The notes under the pieces were generated by a model. The model searched no databases, was not told where the DNA came from, and saw only the letters and a list, made by a program, of their open reading frames with translations. The translations under genes were made by a program, and so were the position numbers. Shown in pieces: positions 11,100-26,149 of a stretch of 64,000 nt of DNA (position 1 is the stretch's first letter; each line of letters starts with the position of its first letter). Source of the DNA: Bugula neritina (taxonomy: Eukaryota > Bryozoa > Gymnolaemata > Cheilostomatida > Bugulidae); assembly GCA_964035545.1 (NCBI GenBank), contig OZ037766.1:18007581-18071580 (forward strand). Direction: 5' to 3'.

Positions 11100-12460
11100 C
11101 ACATTGAAATATGCTGCAACATACCGAAATATATGGTAACCTACTGAAATATATTGCAAAACTACTGAAATACACTGTAACATACAGAAATACGCTGTAA
11201 CATACAGAAATACACTGCAACATACTGCAACATACTGAAATACACTGTAACATACTGAAAGACGCCGTATCATACTGAAATATACTATAACCCACTGAAA
11301 TATACTGCAACATACTGAAATATACTGCAACATACTGGAACATACTGGAATATACTGTAACCCACTGAAATATACCGCAACATACTGAAATATACTGCAA
11401 GATACTGAAACCTACTGAAATACATTGTAACATACTGAAGTACACTGCAGCATACTGCAACATACTGAAATACACTGTAACATATTGAAATACAATGCAA
11501 CACATTGAAATAAGTTGCAAGATACCGAAATATACTGCAACATTTTGAAAGACACTAAAACTCACTGAAGTATAGTGAAAAATCTGAAAATGCACTGTGG
11601 CATACTGAAATATACTGAAACACGCTGAAATATACTGGAACATCCTGAAATAAACTGTAACATACTGAGATATACTGCAAGATACTGAAATATACTACAA
11701 CTCACTGAAGTATAGTGTAATTTACGGAAATGTACTGTAACATACTGAAATTTATTGTAACATACTGAATTATACTGCAACATACTGAAATACACTGTAA
11801 CATACTGAAACATATTGTAAAATACTGCAACATGCTGAAATACACTGTAACATACTGAAAGACGCCGTATCATACTGAAATATACTATAACCCACTGAAA
11901 TATACTGCAACATACTGAAAAATACTGTAACATACTGAAATATACTGCAACATACTGAAATACACTGTAACATACAGAAATACACTGCAACATACTGCAG
12001 CATACTGCAACATACTGCAACATGCTGAAATACACTGTAACATACTGAAATATACTGTAACATACTGAGATATACTGCAAGATACTGAAATATACTACAA
12101 CTCACTGGAGTATAGTGTAATTTACGAAAATGTACTGTAACATACTGAAATACACTGTAACATACTGAAACATATTGCAAAATACTGCAACATAGTGAAA
12201 TACACTGTAACATACTGAAAGACGCCGTATCATACTGAAATATACTATAACCCACTGAAATATACTGCAACATACTGAAATATACTGCAACACACTGGAA
12301 CATACTGGAATATACTGTAACCCACTGAAATATACCGCAACATACTGAAATATACTGCAAGATACTGAAACCTACTGAAATACACTGTAACATACTGAAG
12401 TACACTGCAGCATACTGCAACATACTGAAATACACTGTAACATATTGAAATACAATGCAA
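11100..12460 (+). repeat. 1,361-bp tandem duplication, copy 1
   Basis: Starts at CACATTGAAATATGCTGC and matches 12461-13821 at a constant 1,361-bp offset. The odd length comes from one 11-bp unit (GCAAAACTACTG, near 11155 and 12516). Internally it resembles the C module: GACGCCGTATC units, the TACTGGAACATACTGGAATA pair and the TTTTGAAAGACACTAAAAC stretch. Confidence 0.85.
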
Positions 12461-13821
12461 CACATTGAAATATGCTGCAACATACCGAAATATATGGTAA
12501 CCTACTGAAATATATTGCAAAACTACTGAAATACACTGTAACATACAGAAATACGCTGTAACATACAGAAATACACTGCAACATACTGCAACATACTGAA
12601 ATACACTGTAACATACTGAAAGACGCCGTATCATACTGAAATATACTATAACCCACTGAAATATACTGCAACATACTGAAATATACTGCAACATACTGGA
12701 ACATACTGGAATATACTGTAACCCACTGAAATATACCGCAACATACTGAAATATACTGCAAGATACTGAAACCTACTGAAATACATTGTAACATACTGAA
12801 GTACACTGCAGCATACTGCAACATACTGAAATACACTGTAACATATTGAAATACAATGCAACACATTGAAATAAGTTGCAAGATACCGAAATATACTGCA
12901 ACATTTTGAAAGACACTAAAACTCACTGAAGTATAGTGAAAAATCTGAAAATGCACTGTGGCATACTGAAATATACTGAAACACGCTGAAATATACTGGA
13001 ACATCCTGAAATAAACTGTAACATACTGAGATATACTGCAAGATACTGAAATATACTACAACTCACTGAAGTATAGTGTAATTTACGGAAATGTACTGTA
13101 ACATACTGAAATTTATTGTAACATACTGAATTATACTGCAACATACTGAAATACACTGTAACATACTGAAACATATTGTAAAATACTGCAACATGCTGAA
13201 ATACACTGTAACATACTGAAAGACGCCGTATCATACTGAAATATACTATAACCCACTGAAATATACTGCAACATACTGAAAAATACTGTAACATACTGAA
13301 ATATACTGCAACATACTGAAATACACTGTAACATACAGAAATACACTGCAACATACTGCAGCATACTGCAACATACTGCAACATGCTGAAATACACTGTA
13401 ACATACTGAAATATACTGTAACATACTGAGATATACTGCAAGATACTGAAATATACTACAACTCACTGGAGTATAGTGTAATTTACGAAAATGTACTGTA
13501 ACATACTGAAATACACTGTAACATACTGAAACATATTGCAAAATACTGCAACATAGTGAAATACACTGTAACATACTGAAAGACGCCGTATCATACTGAA
13601 ATATACTATAACCCACTGAAATATCCTGCAACATACTGAAATATACTGCAACACACTGGAACATACTGGAATATACTGTAACCCACTGAAATATACCGCA
13701 ACATACTGAAATATACTGCAAGATACTGAAACCTACTGAAATACACTGTAACATACTGAAGTACACTGCAGCATACTGCAACATACTGAAATACACTGTA
13801 ACATATTGAAATACAATGCAA
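12461..13821 (+). repeat. 1,361-bp tandem duplication, copy 2
   Basis: Near-identical to copy 1. One difference I saw is ATATCCTGCA at 13621 against ATATACTGCA in copy 1. Past 13821 the sequence no longer follows copy 2's own start but runs on into C-like sequence and the D module. Confidence 0.85.
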
Positions 13822-14022
13822 CACATTGAAATAAGTTGCAAGATACCGAAATATACTGCAACATTTTGAAAGACACTAAAACTCACTGAAGTATAGTGAA
13901 AAATCTGAAAATGCACTGTGGCATACTGAAATATACTGAAACACGCTGAAATATACTGGAACATCCTGAAATAAACTGTAACATACTGAGATATACTGCA
14001 AGATACTGAAATATACTACAAC

Positions 14023-15442
14023 TCACTGAAGTATAGCGTAATTTGCAGAAATGTACTGTAACACATTGAAATTTATTGGGTCATACTGAAATATACTGCA
14101 ACGTACTGAAATACACTGTAACATACTAAAATATATTGCAAAATACTGCAACATACTGAAATATACTGCAACATGCTGAAAGACACAAAAACTCACTGAA
14201 GTATAGTGTAATATCTGCAAATGCACTGTAACATACTGAAATTTACTGTAACACACTGAAATATACTGTAACATACCGAAATATACTGTAACATACAGGA
14301 ATACACTACAACATACTGCAACATACTGAAATACACTGTAACATACTGAAATACACTGTAACATATTGAAATACACTGCAACACATTGAAATATGCTGCA
14401 ACATACCGAAATATCTGGTAACCTACTGAAATATGTTGCAAACTACTGAAATATACTCAACATACTGTAACACACTGAAATATACTGTAACATACTGAAA
14501 TATACGGTAACATACTGAGATATACTGCAAGATACTGAAATATACTACAACTCACTGAAGTGTAGTGTAATTTACGGAAATGTACTGTAACATACTGAAA
14601 TTTATTGTAACATACTGAAATATACTGCAACATACTGAAATACACTGTAACATACTGAAATGCATTGCAAAATACTGCAACATACTGAAATACACTGTAA
14701 CATACTGAAATTTGCTGTATCATACTGAAATATACTATAACCCACGGAAAAATACTGCAACATACTGAAACATACTGTAACATACTGAAATATACTGCAA
14801 CATACTGAAATACACTGTAACATACAGAAATACACTGCAACATACTGCAACATACTGAAATACACTGTAACATATTGAAATACACTGCTACACATTGAAA
14901 TATGCTGCAACATACCGAAATATATGGTAACCTACTGAAATATATTGCAAAACTACTGAAATACACTGTAACATACAGAAATACGCTGTAACATACAGAA
15001 ATACATTGCAACATACTGCAACATACTGAAATACACTGTAACATACTGAAATACACTGCAACATACTGAAATATACTGCAACATAATGGAACATACTGGA
15101 ATATACTGTAAACCACCGAAATATACTGCAACATACTGAAATATACTGCAAGATACTGAAACCTACTGAAATACACTGTAACATACTGAAATACACTGCA
15201 ACATACTGAAATACACTGTAACATATTGAAATACATTGCAACACATTGAAATAAGTTGCAAGATACTGAATTATACTGCAACATACTGAAAGACACTAAA
15301 ACTCACTGAAGTATAGTGAAAAATCTGAAAATGCACTGTGGCATACTGAGATATACTGAAACACGCTGAAATATACTGGAACATACTGAAATAAACTGCA
15401 ACATACTGAGATATACTGCAAGATACTGAAATATACTACAAC
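14023..15442 (+). repeat. D (434 bp) + B (986 bp) modules
   Basis: D starts at a box variant, TCACTGAAGTATAGCG followed by TAATTTGCAG, and contains the diagnostic TTTATTGGGTCAT and GACACAAAAACTC units. B starts at 14457 with the 9-bp unit TACTCAACA and carries GAAATTTGCTGTATC, the form found in B modules that follow D. This is the first D-B pair of the modular zone. Confidence 0.85.
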
Positions 15443-18131
15443 TCACTGAAGTATAGTGTAAGTTGCAGAAATATACTGTAACACACTGAAATTTATTGTA
15501 TCATACTGAAATATACGGCAACGTACTGAAATACACTGTAACATACTGAAAGACGCCGTATCATACTGAAATATACTATAACCCACTGAAATATACTGCA
15601 ACATACTGAAAAATACTGTAACATACTGAAATATACTGCAACATACTGAAATACACTGTAACATACAGAAATACACTGCAACATACTGCAGCATACTGCA
15701 ACATACTGCAACATGCTGAAATACACTGTAACATACTGAAATATACTGTAACATACTGAGATATACTGCAAGATACTGAAATATACTACAACTCACTGGA
15801 GTATAGTGTAATTTACGAAAATGTACTGTAACATACTGAAATACACTGTAACATACTGAAACATATTGCAAAATACTGCAACATAGTGAAATACACTGTA
15901 ACATACTGAAAGACGCCGTATCATACTGAAATATACTATAACCCACTGAAATATACTGCAACATACTGAAATATACTGCAACACACTGGAACATACTGGA
16001 ATATACTGTAACCCACTGAAATATACCGCAACATACTGAAATATACTGCAAGATACTGAAACCTACTGAAATACACTGTAACATACTGAAGTACACTGCA
16101 GCATACTGCAACATACTGAAATACACTGTAACATATTGAAATACAATGCAACACATTGAAATAAGTTGCAAGATACCGAAATATACTGCAACATTTTGAA
16201 AGACACTAAAACTCACTGAAGTATAGTGAAAAATCTGAAAATGCACTGTGGCATACTGAAATATACTGAAACACGCTGAAATATACTGGAACATCCTGAA
16301 ATAAACTGTAACATACTGAGATATACTGCAAGATACTGAAATATACTACAACTCACTGAAGTATAGCGTAATTTGCAGAAATGTACTGTAACACATTGAA
16401 ATTTATTGAGTCATACTGAAATATACTGCAACGTACTGAAATACACTGTAACATACTAAAATATATTGCAAAATACTGCAACATACTGAAATATACTGCA
16501 ACATGCTGAAAGACACAAAAACTCACTGAAGTATAGTGTAATATCTGCAAATGCACTGTAACATACTGAAATTTACTGTAACACACTGAAATATACTGTA
16601 ACATACCGAAATATACTGTAACATACAGGAATACACTACAACATACTGCAACATACTGAAATACACTGTAACATACTGAAATACACTGTAACATATTGAA
16701 ATACACTGCAACACATTGAAATATGCTGCAACATACCGAAATATCTGGTAACCTACTGAAATATGTTGCAAACTACTGAAATATACTCAACATACTGTAA
16801 CACACTGAAATATACTGTAACATACTGAAATGTACGGTAACATACTGAGATATACTGCAAGATACTGAAATATACTACAACTCACTGAAGTGTAGTGTAA
16901 TTTACGGAAATGTACTGTAACATACTGAAATTTATTGTAACATACTGAAATATACTGCAACATACTGAAATACACTGTAACATACTGAAATGCATTGCAA
17001 AATACTGCAACATACTGAAATACACTGTAACATACTGAAATTTGCTGTATCATACTGAAATATACTATAACCCACGGAAAAATACTGCAACATACCGAAA
17101 TATCTGGTAACCTACTGAAATATGTTGCAAACTACTGAAATATACTCAACATACTGTAACACACTGAAATATACTGTAACATACTGAAATATACGGTAAC
17201 ATACTGAGATATACTGCAAGATACTGAAATATACTACAACTCACTGAAGTGTAGTGTAATTTACGGAAATGTACTGTAACATACTGAAATTTATTGTAAC
17301 ATACTGAAATATACTGCAACATACTGAAATACACTGTAACATACTGAAATGCATTGCAAAATACTGCAACATACTGAAATACACTGTAACATACTGAAAT
17401 TTGCTGTATCATACTGAAATATACTATAACCCACGGAAAAATACTGCAACATACTGAAACATACTGTAACATACTGAAATATACTGCAACATACTGAAAT
17501 ACACTGTAACATACAGAAATACACTGCAACATACTGCAACATACTGAAATACACTGTAACATATTGAAATACACTGCTACACATTGAAATATGCTGCAAC
17601 ATACCGAAATATATGGTAACCTACTGAAATATATTGCAAAACTACTGAAATACACTGTAACATACAGAAATACGCTGTAACATACAGAAATACATTGCAA
17701 CATACTGCAACATACTGAAATACACTGTAACATACTGAAATACACTGCAACATACTGAAATATACTGCAACATAATGGAACATACTGGAATATACTGTAA
17801 ACCACCAAAATATACTGCAACATACTGAAATATACTGCAAGATACTGAAACCTACTGAAATACACTGTAACATACTGAAATACACTGCAACATACTGAAA
17901 TACACTGTAACATATTGAAATACATTGCAACACATTGAAATAAGTTGCAAGATACTGAATTATACTGCAACATACTGAAAGACACTAAAACTCACTGAAG
18001 TATAGTGAAAAATCTGAAAATGCACTGTGGCATACTGAGATATACTGAAACACGCTGAAATATACTGGAACATACTGAAATAAACTGCAACATACTGAGA
18101 TATACTGCAAGATACTGAAATATACTACAAC
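15443..18131 (+). repeat. C-D-B higher-order repeat with internal 359-bp duplication (2,689 bp)
   Basis: C is 15443-16352, D is 16353-16786, and B begins twice, at 16787 and 17146. The first 359 bp of B is therefore present in tandem (16787-17145 and 17146-17504), and 2,330 + 359 = 2,689. D here has TTATTGAGTCAT rather than TTATTGGGTCAT, a variant shared with the D at 19042. Confidence 0.88.
16787..17145 (+). repeat. 359-bp duplicated start of B
   Basis: Matches 17146-17504. It carries GAAATGTACGG, whereas the second copy has GAAATATACGG, so the two are not identical. The length is one less than a multiple of ten because the segment contains the 9-bp unit. Confidence 0.8.
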
Positions 18132-20461
18132 TCACTGAAGTATAGTGTAAGTTGCAGAAATATACTGTAACACACTGAAATTTATTGTATCATACTGAAA
18201 TATACGGCAACGTACTGAAATACACTGTAACATACTGAAAGACGCCGTATCATACTGAAATATACTATAACCCACTGAAATATACTGCAACATACTGAAA
18301 AATACTGTAACATACTGAAATATACTGCAACATACTGAAATACACTGTAACATACAGAAATACACTGCAACATACTGCAGCATACTGCAACATACTGCAA
18401 CATGCTGAAATACACTGTAACATACTGAAATATACTGTAACATACTGAGATATACTGCAAGATACTGAAATATACTACAACTCACTGGAGTATAGTGTAA
18501 TTTACGAAAATGTACTGTAACATACTGAAATACACTGTAACATACTGAAACATATTGCAAAATACTGCAACATAGTGAAATACACTGTAACATACTGAAA
18601 GACGCCGTATCATACTGAAATATACTATAACCCACTGAAATATACTGCAACATACTGAAATATACTGCAACACACTGGAACATACTGGAATATACTGTAA
18701 CCCACTGAAATATACCGCAACATACTGAAATATACTGCAAGATACTGAAACCTACTGAAATACACTGTAACATACTGAAGTACACTGCAGCATACTGCAA
18801 CATACTGAAATACACTGTAACATATTGAAATACAATGCAACACATTGAAATAAGTTGCAAGATACCGAAATATACTGCAACATTTTGAAAGACACTAAAA
18901 CTCACTGAAGTATAGTGAAAAATCTGAAAATGCACTGTGGCATACTGAAATATACTGAAACACGCTGAAATATACTGGAACATCCTGAAATAAACTGTAA
19001 CATACTGAGATATACTGCAAGATACTGAAATATACTACAACTCACTGAAGTATAGCGTAATTTGCAGAAATGTACTGTAACACATTGAAATTTATTGAGT
19101 CATACTGAAATATACTGCAACGTACTGAAATACACTGTAACATACTAAAATATATTGCAAAATACTGCAACATACTGAAATATACTGCAACATGCTGAAA
19201 GACACAAAAACTCACTGAAGTATAGTGTAATATCTGCAAATGCACTGTAACATACTGAAATTTACTGTAACACACTGAAATATACTGTAACATACCGAAA
19301 TATACTGTAACATACAGGAATACACTACAACATACTGCAACATACTGAAATACACTGTAACATACTGAAATACACTGTAACATATTGAAATACACTGCAA
19401 CACATTGAAATATGCTGCAACATACCGAAATATCTGGTAACCTACTGAAATATGTTGCAAACTACTGAAATATACTCAACATACTGTAACACACTGAAAT
19501 ATACTGTAACATACTGAAATGTACGGTAACATACTGAGATATACTGCAAGATACTGAAATATACTACAACTCACTGAAGTGTAGTGTAATTTACGGAAAT
19601 GTACTGTAACATACTGAAATTTATTGTAACATACTGAAATATACTGCAACATACTGAAATACACTGTAACATACTGAAATGCATTGCAAAATACTGCAAC
19701 ATACTGAAATACACTGTAACATACTGAAATTTGCTGTATCATACTGAAATATACTATAACCCACGGAAAAATACTGCAACATACTGAAACATACTGTAAC
19801 ATACTGAAATATACTGCAACATACTGAAATACACTGTAACATACAGAAATACACTGCAACATACTGCAACATACTGAAATACACTGTAACATATTGAAAT
19901 ACACTGCTACACATTGAAATATGCTGCAACATACCGAAATATATGGTAACCTACTGAAATATATTGCAAAACTACTGAAATACACTGTAACATACAGAAA
20001 TACGCTGTAACATACAGAAATACACTGCAACATACTGCAACATACTGAAATACACTGTAACATACTGAAATACACTGCAACATACTGAAATATACTGCAA
20101 CATAATGGAACATACTGGAATATACTGTAAACCACCGAAATATACTGCAACATACTGAAATATACTGCAAGATACTGAAACCTACTGAAATACACTGTAA
20201 CATACTGAAATACACTGCAACATACTGAAATACACTGTAACATATTGAAATACATTGCAACACATTGAAATAAGTTGCAAGATACTGAATTATACTGCAA
20301 CATACTGAAAGACACTAAAACTCACTGAAGTATAGTGAAAAATCTGAAAATGCACTGTGGCATACTGAGATATACTGAAACACGCTGAAATATACTGGAA
20401 CATACTGAAATAAACTGCAACATACTGAGATATACTGCAAGATACTGAAATATACTACAAC

Positions 20462-21915
20462 TCACTGAAGTATAGTGTAAGTTGCAGAAATATACTGTAA
20501 CACACTGAAATTTATTGTATCATACTGAAATATACGGCAACGTACTGAAATACACTGTAACATACTGAAATATATTGCAAAATACTGCAACATACTGAAG
20601 TATACTGCAACATACTGAAAAACACTAAAACTCACTGAAGTATAGTGTAATATCTGCAAACGCACTGTAACATACTGAAATTTACTGTAACACACTGAAA
20701 TATACTGTAACATACTGAAATATACTGTTACATACTGAGATATACTGCAAGATACTGAAATATACTACAACTCACTGAAGTATAGTGTAATTAACGGAAA
20801 TGTACTGTAACATACTGAAATTTATTGTAACATACTGAATTATACTGCAACATACTGAAATACACTGTAACATACTGAAATATATTGCAAAATACTGGAA
20901 CATACTGAAGTATACTGCAACATACTGAAAGACACTAAAACTCACTGAAGTATAGTGTAATATCTGCAAATGCACTGTAACATACTGAAATTTACTGTAA
21001 CACACTGAAATATACTGTAACATACTGAAATATACTGTAACATACTGAGAGATACTGCAAGATACTAAAATATACTACAACTCACTGAAGTATAGTGTAA
21101 TTTACGGAAATGTACTGTAACATACTGAAATTTATTGTAACATACTGAATTATACTGCAACATACTGAAATACACTGTAACATACTGAAATATATTGCAA
21201 AATACTGCAACATACTGAAATACACTGTAACATACTGAAAGACACTAAAACTCACTGAAGTATAGTGTAATATCTGCAAATGCACTGTAACATATTGAAA
21301 TTTACTGTAACACAGTGAAATATACTGTAACATACTGAAATATACTGTAACATACTGAGATATACTGCAAGATACTGAAATATACTACAACTCACTGAAG
21401 TATAGTGTAATTTACGGAAATGTACTGTAACATACTGAAATTTATTGTAACATACTGAATTATACTGCAACATACTGAAATACACTGTAACATACTGAAA
21501 CATATTGTAAAATACTGCAACATGCTGAAATACACTGTAACATACTGAAAGACGCTGTATCATACTGAAATATACTATAACCCACTGAAATATACTGCAA
21601 CATACTGAAATATACTGTAACAAACTGAAATATACTGCAACATACTGAAATACACTGTAACATACAGAAATACACTGCAACATACTGCAGCAAACTGCAA
21701 CATACTGCAACATACTGTAACATACTGAAACATACTGCAACCTCCTGAAATATACTGCAACATGCTGAAATATACTGCAAGACACTGAAATATACTGCAA
21801 CATACTGAAATACACTGTAACATATTGAAATACACTGCAACACATTGAAATATGCTGCAACATACCGAAATATCTGGTAACCTACTGAAATATGTTGCAA
21901 ACTACTGAAATATAC
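20462..21915 (+). repeat. Q module, intact reference copy (1,454 bp)
   Basis: Starts with a box plus GTAAGTTGCAG (shared with C and E) and continues with 310-bp repeats whose main boxes lie at 20462, 20772 and 21082, then a diverged tail with the GACGCTGTATCAT, CAGCAAACTGC and CCTCCTGAAATA units. Other intact copies are 26150-27603, 34190-35643, 40049-41502 and 44819-46272, all of the same length. Confidence 0.88.
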
Positions 21916-24900
21916 TCAACATACTGTAACACACTGAAATATACTGTAACATACTGAAATATACGGTAACATACTGAGATATACTGCAAGATACTGAAAT
22001 ATACTACAACTCACTGGAGTATAGTGTAATTTACGAAAATGTACTGTAACATACTGAAATACACTGTAACATACTGAAACATATTGCAAAATACTGCAAC
22101 ATAGTGAAATACACTGTAACATACTGAAAGACGCCGTATCATACTGAAATATACTATAACCCACTGAAATATACTGCAACATACTGAAATATACTGCAAC
22201 ACACTGGAACATACTGGAATATACTGTAACCCACTGAAATATACCGCAACATACTGAAATATACTGCAAGATACTGAAACCTACTGAAATACACTGTAAC
22301 ATACTGAAGTACACTGCAGCATACTGCAACATACTGAAATACACTGTAACATATTGAAATACAATGCAACACATTGAAATAAGTTGCAAGATACCGAAAT
22401 ATACTGCAACATTTTGAAAGACACTAAAACTCACTGAAGTATAGTGAAAAATCTGAAAATGCACTGTGGCATACTGAAATATACTGAAACACGCTGAAAT
22501 ATACTGGAACATCCTGAAATAAACTGTAACATACTGAGATATACTGCAAGATACTGAAATATACTACAACTCACTGAAGTATAGCGTAATTTGCAGAAAT
22601 GTACTGTAACACATTGAAATTTATTGGGTCATACTGAAATATACTGCAACGTACTGAAATACACTGTAACATACTAAAATATATTGCAAAATACTGCAAC
22701 ATACTGAAATATACTGCAACATGCTGAAAGACACAAAAACTCACTGAAGTATAGTGTAATATCTGCAAATGCACTGTAACATACTGAAATTTACTGTAAC
22801 ACACTGAAATATACTGTAACATACCGAAATATACTGTAACATACAGGAATACACTACAACATACTGCAACATACTGAAATACACTGTAACATACTGAAAT
22901 ACACTGTAACATATTGAAATACACTGCAACACATTGAAATATGCTGCAACATACCGAAATATCTGGTAACCTACTGAAATATGTTGCAAACTACTGAAAT
23001 ATACTCAACATACTGTAACACACTGAAATATACTGTAACATACCGAAATATACGGTAACATACTGAGATATACTGCAAGATACTGAAATATACTACAACT
23101 CACTGAAGTGTAGTGTAATTTACGGAAATGTACTGTAACATACTGAAATTTATTGTAACATACTGAAATATACTGCAACATACTGAAATACACTGTAACA
23201 TACTGAAATGCATTGCAAAATACTGCAACATACTGAAATACACTGTAACATACTGAAATTTGCTGTATCATACTGAAATATACTATAACCCACGGAAAAA
23301 TACTGCAACATACTGAAACATACTGTAACATACTGAAATATACTGCAACATACTGAAATACACTGTAACATACAGAAATACACTGCAACATACTGCAACA
23401 TACTGAAATACACTGTAACATATTGAAATACACTGCTACACATTGAAATATGCTGCAACATACCGAAATATATGGTAACCTACTGAAATATATTGCAAAA
23501 CTACTGAAATACACTGTAACATACAGAAATACGCTGTAACATACAGAAATACACTGCAACATACTGCAACATACTGAAATACACTGTAACATACTGAAAT
23601 ACACTGCAACATACTGAAATATACTGCAACATAATGGAACATACTGGAATATACTGTAAACCACCGAAATATACTGCAACATACTGAAATATACTGCAAG
23701 ATACTGAAACCTACTGAAATACACTGTAACATACTGAAATACACTGCAACATACTGAAATACACTGTAACATATTGAAATACATTGCAACACATTGAAAT
23801 AAGTTGCAAGATACTGAATTATACTGCAACATACTGAAAGACACTAAAACTCACTGAAGTATAGTGAAAAATCTGAAAATGCACTGTGGCATACTGAGAT
23901 ATACTGAAACACGCTGAAATATACTGGAACATACTGAAATAAACTGCAACATACTGAGATATACTGCAAGATACTGAAATATACTACAACTCACTGAAGT
24001 ATAGTGTAAGTTGCAGAAATATACTGTAACACACTGAAATTTATTGTATCATACTGAAATATACGGCAACGTACTGAAATACACTGTAACATACTGAAAG
24101 ACGCCGTATCATACTGAAATATACTATAACCCACTGAAATATACTGCAACATACTGAAAAATACTGTAACATACTGAAATATACTGCAACATACTGAAAT
24201 ACACTGTAACATACAGAAATACACTGCAACATACTGCAGCATACTGCAACATACTGCAACATGCTGAAATACACTGTAACATACTGAAATATACTGTAAC
24301 ATACTGAGATATACTGCAAGATACTGAAATATACTACAACTCACTGGAGTATAGTGTAATTTACGAAAATGTACTGTAACATACTGAAATACACTGTAAC
24401 ATACTGAAACATATTGCAAAATACTGCAACATAGTGAAATACACTGTAACATACTGAAAGACGCCGTATCATACTGAAATATACTATAACCCACTGAAAT
24501 ATACTGCAACATACTGAAATATACTGCAACACACTGGAACATACTGGAATATACTGTAACCCACTGAAATATACCGCAACATACTGAAATATACTGCAAG
24601 ATACTGAAACCTACTGAAATACACTGTAACATACTGAAGTACACTGCAGCATACTGCAACATACTGAAATACACTGTAACATATTGAAATACAATGCAAC
24701 ACATTGAAATAAGTTGCAAGATACCGAAATATACTGCAACATTTTGAAAGACACTAAAACTCACTGAAGTATAGTGAAAAATCTGAAAATGCACTGTGGC
24801 ATACTGAAATATACTGAAACACGCTGAAATATACTGGAACATCCTGAAATAAACTGTAACATACTGAGATATACTGCAAGATACTGAAATATACTACAAC

Positions 24901-25334
24901 TCACTGAAGTATAGCGTAATTTGCAGAAATGTACTGTAACACATTGAAATTTATTGGGTCATACTGAAATATACTGCAACGTACTGAAATACACTGTAAC
25001 ATACTAAAATATATTGCAAAATACTGCAACATACTGAAATATACTGCAACATGCTGAAAGACACAAAAACTCACTGAAGTATAGTGTAATATCTGCAAAT
25101 GCACTGTAACATACTGAAATTTACTGTAACACACTGAAATATACTGTAACATACCGAAATATACTGTAACATACAGGAATACACTACAACATACTGCAAC
25201 ATACTGAAATACACTGTAACATACTGAAATACACTGTAACATATTGAAATACACTGCAACACATTGAAATATGCTGCAACATACCGAAATATCTGGTAAC
25301 CTACTGAAATATGTTGCAAACTACTGAAATATAC

Positions 25335-26149
25335 TCAACATACTGTAACACACTGAAATATACTGTAACATACTGAAATATACGGTAACATACTGAGATA
25401 TACTGCAAGATACTGAAATATACTACAACTCACTGAAGTGTAGTGTAATTTACGGAAATGTACTGTAACATACTGAAATTTATTGTAACATACTGAAATA
25501 TACTGCAACATACTGAAATACACTGTAACATACTGAAATGCATTGCAAAATACTGCAACATACTGAAATACACTGTAACATACTGAAATTTGCTGTATCA
25601 TACTGAAATATACTATAACCCACGGAAAAATACTGCAACATACTGAAACATACTGTAACATACTGAAATATACTGCAACATACTGAAATACACTGTAACA
25701 TACAGAAATACACTGCAACATACTGCAACATACTGAAATACACTGTAACATACTGAAATACACTGCAACATACTGAAATATACTGCAACATAATGGAACA
25801 TACTGGAATATACTGTAAACCACCGAAATATACTGCAACATACTGAAATATACTGCAAGATACTGAAACCTACTGAAATACACTGTAACATACTGAAATA
25901 CACTGCAACATACTGAAATACACTGTAACATATTGAAATACATTGCAACACATTGAAATAAGTTGCAAGATACTGAATTATACTGCAACATACTGAAAGA
26001 CACTAAAACTCACTGAAGTATAGTGAAAAATCTGAAAATGCACTGTGGCATACTGAGATATACTGAAACACGCTGAAATATACTGGAACATACTGAAATA
26101 AACTGCAACATACTGAGATATACTGCAAGATACTGAAATATACTACAAC
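25335..26149 (+). repeat. B module with 171-bp deletion
   Basis: This B is 815 bp instead of 986. Compared with the B at 23005, the stretch between two copies of CATACTGCAACATACTGAAA that lie 171 bp apart (about 23391 and 23562) has been lost, together with one intervening repeat. The lost part includes the 11-bp unit, so the 10-bp register is shifted by one base from here on. The corresponding B modules at 39063 and 43833 are full length. Confidence 0.85.

Noticed and set aside
10666-11643. Long minus-strand open frames as genes, such as this 325-codon frame and the 271-, 279-, 283- and 287-codon families elsewhere
   Set aside because: They are open in all three minus frames at once, encode only permutations of a 10-residue cycle, start and stop at recurring repeat boxes, and tolerate 1-bp indels. 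This is what the stop-free 10-bp motif predicts. No initiation context, domain or codon bias supports coding.
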